DNA of 64,000 nucleotides, taken from the NCBI RefSeq assembly GCF_004295585.1, contig NZ_AP019400.1, positions 5,735,501-5,799,500 of the forward strand, written 5' to 3'. Numbering within the stretch: position 1 is the stretch's first letter; every line of letters begins with the position of its first letter. Positions 60,395-64,000 of the stretch are shown here, piece by piece. Under the pieces are notes generated by a model. It was not told where the DNA came from, made no database searches, and saw only the letters and a program-made list of their open reading frames with translations. Both the position numbers and the translations under genes were made by a program. Origin of the DNA: Cohnella abietis (GTDB lineage: Bacteria; Bacillota; Bacilli; Paenibacillales; Paenibacillaceae).

Positions 60395-61065
60395 GATAGT
60401 GAACGCTTCGTTCTCTATACGGGCCGTCCGCGCTCTTGCGGGCGAGATAGTGAACGCTTCGTTCTCTATCTGGGCCGTCTGCGCTCTTGCGGGCGGGTTA
60501 GTGAACGCTTCGTTCTCTATCTGGGCCTTTCGCGCTCATGCGGGCGAGTTAGTGAACGCTTCGTTCCCTATCCGGGCCGTCTGCGCTCTTGCGGGCGAGT
60601 TAGTGAACGCTTCGTTCCCTATCCGGGCCGTCTGCGCTCATGCGGGCGAGTTAGTGAACTCTTCGTTCTCTATACGGGCCGTCTGCGCTCATGCGGGCGA
60701 GTTAGTGAACGCTTCGTTCCCTATCCGGGCCGTCTGCGCTCTTGCGGGCGAGTTAGTGAACGCTTCGTTCCCTATCTGGGCCTTTCGCGCACTTGCAGGC
60801 GAGATAGTGAACGCTTCGTTCTCTATCCCAGCCGTCTGCGCTCTCACGGGCGAGTTAGTGAACGCTTCGTTCCCTATCCGGGCCGTCTGCGCTCTTGCGG
60901 GCGAGATAGTGAACGCTACGTTCTCTATCCAAGCCGTCTGCGCTCTCGCGGGCGAGATAGTGAACACTACGTTCTCTATCCATGCCGTCTGCGCTCTTGC
61001 GGGCGAGATAGTGGACGCTTCGTTCTCTATCCAAGCCGTTTGCGCTCTCGCCCTATCCCAGCCTT
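60395..61065. repeat. 51-bp tandem repeat array (array E)
   Basis: Thirteen copies in strict 51-base register: GTGAACG at 60399 and every 51 bases to 61011 (GTGGACG). The unit is TTAGTGAACGCTTCGTTCCC then TATCCGGGCCGTCTGCGCTC and TTGCGGGCGAG. Each copy can form GAACG-CTT-CGTTC. Frames of about 245 codons are open in two plus-strand frames because of the period. The first copy begins within 15 bases of the preceding stop codon. Confidence 0.95.
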
Positions 61066-61111
61066 TCGCGCTCTCGCCCTTTCACACCCGCGCCCACGTT
61101 CGCGCGCGCCC

Positions 61112-62263
61112 CTATTCTCCGCCGCCGTAGTCGATTGACTGGCGTTCCTCGTGGCGCTCGATCGCTAATTGGATGAGGGTGTCCAGCAGTTCGCGGTACG
61201 AGACTCCGGATTCCTTCCACATTAGCGGGTACATGCTATAGGGTGTGAAGCCTGGCAGCGTGTTTACTTCATTAATGAACAACGCACCATCGCTGCGCCG
61301 AAGGAAGAAATCCGCACGACATAGCCCCGATCCATCAATTGATCGGAATGCTTGCACAGCCATTACTCGCACTGCTTCCGCAACTTCAGGCGAAATCTCG
61401 GCCGGAATAACCATAGCCGATTTGCCGTCAATATATTTGGCTTTATAATCATAAAATTCATTAGAGCTACAAACTTCCCCAGGCACGGAAGCACGTGGAT
61501 CATCATTACCAAGCACACTTACTTCAATCTCGCGCGCATCAACAAACTCCTCAACGATAACCTTCCGATCATATCGCAAAGCTTCCTCTATCGCAGCAAC
61601 GAGCTCATCACGATTACGCGCTTTCGACACCCCTACGCTAGAACCCAAATTCGCAGGCTTCACAAAGCACGGATAACCTAACTCCTCGACGCTCTCCAGA
61701 CATTTCTCACGATCCTGCTTCCATTCAAATCGGATAAAATGACGATACCCTACCTGCGGCAAGCCTGCATGGGCAAACATAGTCTTCATTGCAACCTTGT
61801 CCATTCCAACAGAAGAAGCGAGCACACCTGCTCCAACGTACGGAAGCCCGGCCATCTCAAACAAGCCTTGAATGGTTCCGTCTTCACCAAAGGTGCCATG
61901 AAGCAAAGGTAGCATAACATCAATAGGCTTACCATCGCTGTCCGATGAGCCATCTGTCAGCACCGATTCCGACATTCCCTTTAGTACTGGCAGCAACGGC
62001 TTAACGGCACTGACTTCTCCACTATGCTGACCCTCATCTGCATCTGCACTTGCAGCAGGAGTAAATTGTAATTGTGCAACCGCCGCCGGCGGAGCGTTCA
62101 ACAAAGGACCTGACCTCCACTGACCCTTAGGTGTAATATAGAAAGGAATAAGTTCATATCGATCGTAGTCAAACTCCTTCAATACGGCCAATGCCGTTTG
62201 CAGCGAAACCTCGTGCTCACCTGAACGTCCTCCGTAAACGAGTCCGACACGTATTTTTCCCAT
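61112..62263 (-). CDS. ddl: D-alanine-D-alanine ligase
   Basis: A 383-residue ATP-grasp ligase: MGKIRVGLVYGGRSGEHEVS, LPLLHGTFGEDGTIQGLFEM, VGVDK-equivalent SVGMDKVAMKTMFAHAGLPQ, FVKPANLGSSVGVSKA, and FINEVNTLPGFTPYSMYPLM. It makes the D-Ala-D-Ala dipeptide for peptidoglycan. GGAGG lies about 11 bases before the ATG at 62263. It carries an insertion of about 30 residues (SADADEGQHSGEVSAVKPLL) relative to compact homologues. Its stop is within 50 bases of array E. Confidence 0.95.
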   Translation of the reverse strand: MGKIRVGLVYGGRSGEHEVSLQTALAVLKEFDYDRYELIPFYITPKGQWRSGPLLNAPPAAVAQLQFTPAASADADEGQHSGEVSAVKPLLPVLKGMSESVLTDGSSDSDGKPIDVMLPLLHGTFGEDGTIQGLFEMAGLPYVGAGVLASSVGMDKVAMKTMFAHAGLPQVGYRHFIRFEWKQDREKCLESVEELGYPCFVKPANLGSSVGVSKARNRDELVAAIEEALRYDRKVIVEEFVDAREIEVSVLGNDDPRASVPGEVCSSNEFYDYKAKYIDGKSAMVIPAEISPEVAEAVRVMAVQAFRSIDGSGLCRADFFLRRSDGALFINEVNTLPGFTPYSMYPLMWKESGVSYRELLDTLIQLAIERHEERQSIDYGGGE

Positions 62264-62347
62264 AGCTAAGCTTACCTCCGACTTTGTCGAATTATCGTTC
62301 TCGGATTTCCATAGGAACAACCGTCACGTGAACTCGAATGTTAGTAT

Positions 62348-63430
62348 TTAAAATTCATCAACAATGTGGTAAAAATGATACCGAGTTTGCTCCGTCCACG
62401 CATAAGAATCCTTATAATCCCAATAACGATGGCGGCTGCTTACTGTATTCGCGTTAACGAGTGGCATGCCTTCTGGCGTGAATGCAGTTACGATCGTATT
62501 ATGACCGACCTGGCCGTTGCCGTTCCAATCATAACAGATGACATCTCCTAGCTGTAGAAGCTCTGGCTTAGAAACCGCCTCAGCCCGTAACCCATTAGTA
62601 CGCGAAGCGCTTAAAAAATGTCGCAAGCTATTCGCCACAGCCCAACTAAAGCTCCACATTTCGTCATTGTTTGAATACCCTTTGTACCACCATCCTGATG
62701 GCCTTTTCCCAGTATAATTCATAGGCGCACCGCCTGCAAAGATACACTGTGAGACATAATTTGTGCAATTTACCTCGAAGTTTTCGTATGCAGGATTCGG
62801 CTCGTTCCACCATCGTTCGGCGTAAGCAACAGCTGCCTCCCGCAGATAAGGAATTCCCCGACGGGTCATTCCATACCCATAACCTTCATAAGCGCTATCA
62901 TTGGAAGCCCCTGCATAAACCCTAGACTTGAAACCATACAGCGCCTGCGGATTCATATAAGGTGCAGATGGCAAAGCTGCTTGCCTTTCTCCATCCCAGG
63001 CATCATGAACTTCATTTTGCTCAAGTAATACCTCCGCTGAAGACTCCACTACAAGTGGCTTAACTGTATGAATACGCCAGCTTTTACCGGTACGGACGAA
63101 ACGAACCCGCTCTCTCTCCACCCTTTCCTCCATCCACGGCTGATTTCTTTGTTCCATAGAACGAACCAAATGAATGGCTATGTCTGCAACAGCTTCACCC
63201 CGAACCGCATTGTATCGTTCTATGCGTGCACGCATCTCACTTCTTACTGGACGCATTGCCCACTTCAATTCTCTTTGCTTGGATAAAATAAGTCGCTGAG
63301 TAAGCCGTTCGCGATGCTCCTTATCAGAAATTTCGAGTAACTTGTGAGTATCCGTGTGCAATGCAGCTTCGTTAATAACACTCACATATCCATACAAAGC
63401 CTGCTTCCAATCCTGCTCTTCCCCCGACAT
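62348..63430 (-). CDS. Amidase_6 domain protein
   Basis: A 360-residue protein. The C-terminal ~190 residues are an Amidase_6 (NlpC/P60-like) domain: YGYGMTRRGIPYLREAAVAY, the Cys site NFEVNCTNYVSQCIFAGGAP, then LLQLGDVICYDWNGNGQVGH-NTIV with the His. The N-terminal ~160 residues are charged and helical, without a signal peptide, which is unusual for a putative wall amidase. The ATG at 63430 follows GGAGGG at 7 bases. The repeat pair lies directly upstream. Confidence 0.9.
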   Translation of the reverse strand: MSGEEQDWKQALYGYVSVINEAALHTDTHKLLEISDKEHRERLTQRLILSKQRELKWAMRPVRSEMRARIERYNAVRGEAVADIAIHLVRSMEQRNQPWMEERVERERVRFVRTGKSWRIHTVKPLVVESSAEVLLEQNEVHDAWDGERQAALPSAPYMNPQALYGFKSRVYAGASNDSAYEGYGYGMTRRGIPYLREAAVAYAERWWNEPNPAYENFEVNCTNYVSQCIFAGGAPMNYTGKRPSGWWYKGYSNNDEMWSFSWAVANSLRHFLSASRTNGLRAEAVSKPELLQLGDVICYDWNGNGQVGHNTIVTAFTPEGMPLVNANTVSSRHRYWDYKDSYAWTEQTRYHFYHIVDEF

Positions 63431-63442
63431 AACATATCCCTC

Positions 63443-63606
63443 CAAGTAAAACGACTTCGTCGTCTCAAGACGACGGCATACGTTTGTATCGAGCGATCAG
63501 GCAGGTATAAACATATTGGAATTTATGCCTGCTGATTGTACAAGTAAAACGACTTCGTCGTCCTCAGGACGACGGCATACGTTTGTATCGAGCGATCAGA
63601 TAAGTA
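63443..63606 (-). repeat. Paired 5' repeat element upstream of the Amidase_6 gene
   Basis: CAAGTAAAACGACTTCGTCG occurs at 63443 and 63541, 98 bases apart as at purD. Each copy is followed by GACGACGGCATACGTTTGTA and TCGAGCGATCAG. On the minus strand the first ends CGTTTTACTTG, running into the ribosome site GGAGGG. Hairpins ACGAC/GTCGT and CGTCGTC/GACGACG are alternative. Confidence 0.88.
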
Positions 63607-64000
63607 AAAGTTACGACGATTTCATCTTTAATAAATGATGTACCTCATCTGAAACCTACGGTTTAATCATCAAGTTCGCGTTATTTCATTGTATGATCAA
63701 TATTTCCACCCCATTCCCTTACGGCAAGTTTGTCAAATTTGCAGCTTACATTAGGGATGAAAATAGGGGGTCGTGCGGCATTCTATTGAGATATAGCTTT
63801 CGGATTTACCCTCTTAATTTGGATGCCGATATCCCTCAAACGACTTTACGGAGAAGCGATAACGGAGTATACTTAATCCATAGAGTATTTTTGAAATCGT
63901 GTTGCACACAGTGAAACCGAAATGATTTCCAACATGATTTATTGAACCGCGACAATCCAACATTAAGCTGAAAACAAACAAAACGACTCTAGGAGGCTAC
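63607..64000 (+). other. Intergenic region leading to a gene beyond the window
   Basis: No convincing gene: a 73-codon plus frame (63693-63914) has no ribosome site or recognisable content. The last bases read CTAGGAGGCTAC, a strong ribosome site, so a plus-strand gene most likely starts just outside. Confidence 0.5.

Noticed and set aside
60389..61138. Two overlapping ~245-codon plus-strand frames in array E
   Set aside because: Both arise from the repeat period. No ribosome site, and the composition of neither is protein-like compared with the neighbouring genes.
63693..63914. 73-codon frame near the right edge
   Set aside because: No ribosome site and no recognisable features; the real gene signal is the AGGAGG at the very end of the window.

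Overview
The window looks like a chromosomal segment of a Firmicute of the Paenibacillaceae (Paenibacillus/Cohnella type). The evidence is a complete purEKBCSQLFMNHD operon in Bacillus order behind a guanine riboswitch, a YesM/YesN-type two-component pair with a sugar ABC operon, an AdcCBA-type zinc operon with Zur boxes, LytR-CpsA-Psr and Amidase_6 proteins, lipobox lipoproteins, AGGAGG-type ribosome sites and frequent GTG/TTG starts. No rRNA, tRNA or CRISPR array was seen. All functional names are inferred from sequence; no search was run.

Layout. 1-7.1 kb: phosphate permease (cut by the left edge) and its DUF47 partner behind a PhoP-box-like repeat; a TetR regulator divergent from a 14-TM drug exporter; a DUF3048 lipoprotein, a methyltransferase and an alpha/beta hydrolase. 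7.3-9.8 kb: a 52-bp tandem repeat array split by a complete IS4-family element with a 9-bp target duplication. 9.9-24.4 kb: a small membrane protein, then the 12-gene purine operon on the minus strand, with repeat or palindromic inserts between purC and purS, purF and purM, and purH and purD. 24.6-28.9 kb: a purine permease with its own PurR boxes and guanine-type riboswitch, a 51-bp repeat array, a nested palindrome, and guaA. 29-36.8 kb: Fsr-like exporter and GntR regulator, peroxiredoxin, a three-gene ABC-2 exporter, an LCP protein and glutamate-1-semialdehyde aminomutase. 36.9-37.6 kb: another 51-bp array. 37.7-41.6 kb: Zur-controlled zinc uptake operon with a CobW-type metallochaperone. 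41.7-45.6 kb: WG-repeat protein and two divergent sulfate-binding proteins around an unrecognised structured leader. 45.9-54.9 kb: beta-mannoside uptake and hydrolysis genes plus YesMN-type two-component system with a CcpA box. 55-58.7 kb: inositol-phosphatase family protein, FabI, UV endonuclease, two small unknowns. 58.7-61.1 kb: 42-bp repeats, a cluster of DnaA-box-like 9-mers, a Vsr/DUF559-like protein with a possible winged helix, and a 13-copy 51-bp array. 61.1-64 kb: Ddl, an Amidase_6 protein and an upstream repeat element.

How the genes work together. The purine block is coherent: PurR boxes sit just upstream of the -35 elements of both purE and the permease, and both leaders carry a guanine-class aptamer followed by an intrinsic terminator, so synthesis and salvage should be controlled together. 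The zinc block joins uptake and zinc allocation. The mannoside block joins sensing, uptake and hydrolysis.

The most unusual content is non-coding. Five arrays with 51- or 52-bp periods share a skeleton that begins TTAGT and reaches a TTAT/CTAT/TTAAT motif 12-14 bases later. Two of them share a stem that differs by a compensatory base-pair change. A second element, present as tandem pairs with 98-bp spacing, lies directly upstream of the ribosome sites of purD and the Amidase_6 gene, also with compensatory changes. With the DnaA-box cluster next to an unannotated nuclease-like gene, these are the best candidates for something undescribed.
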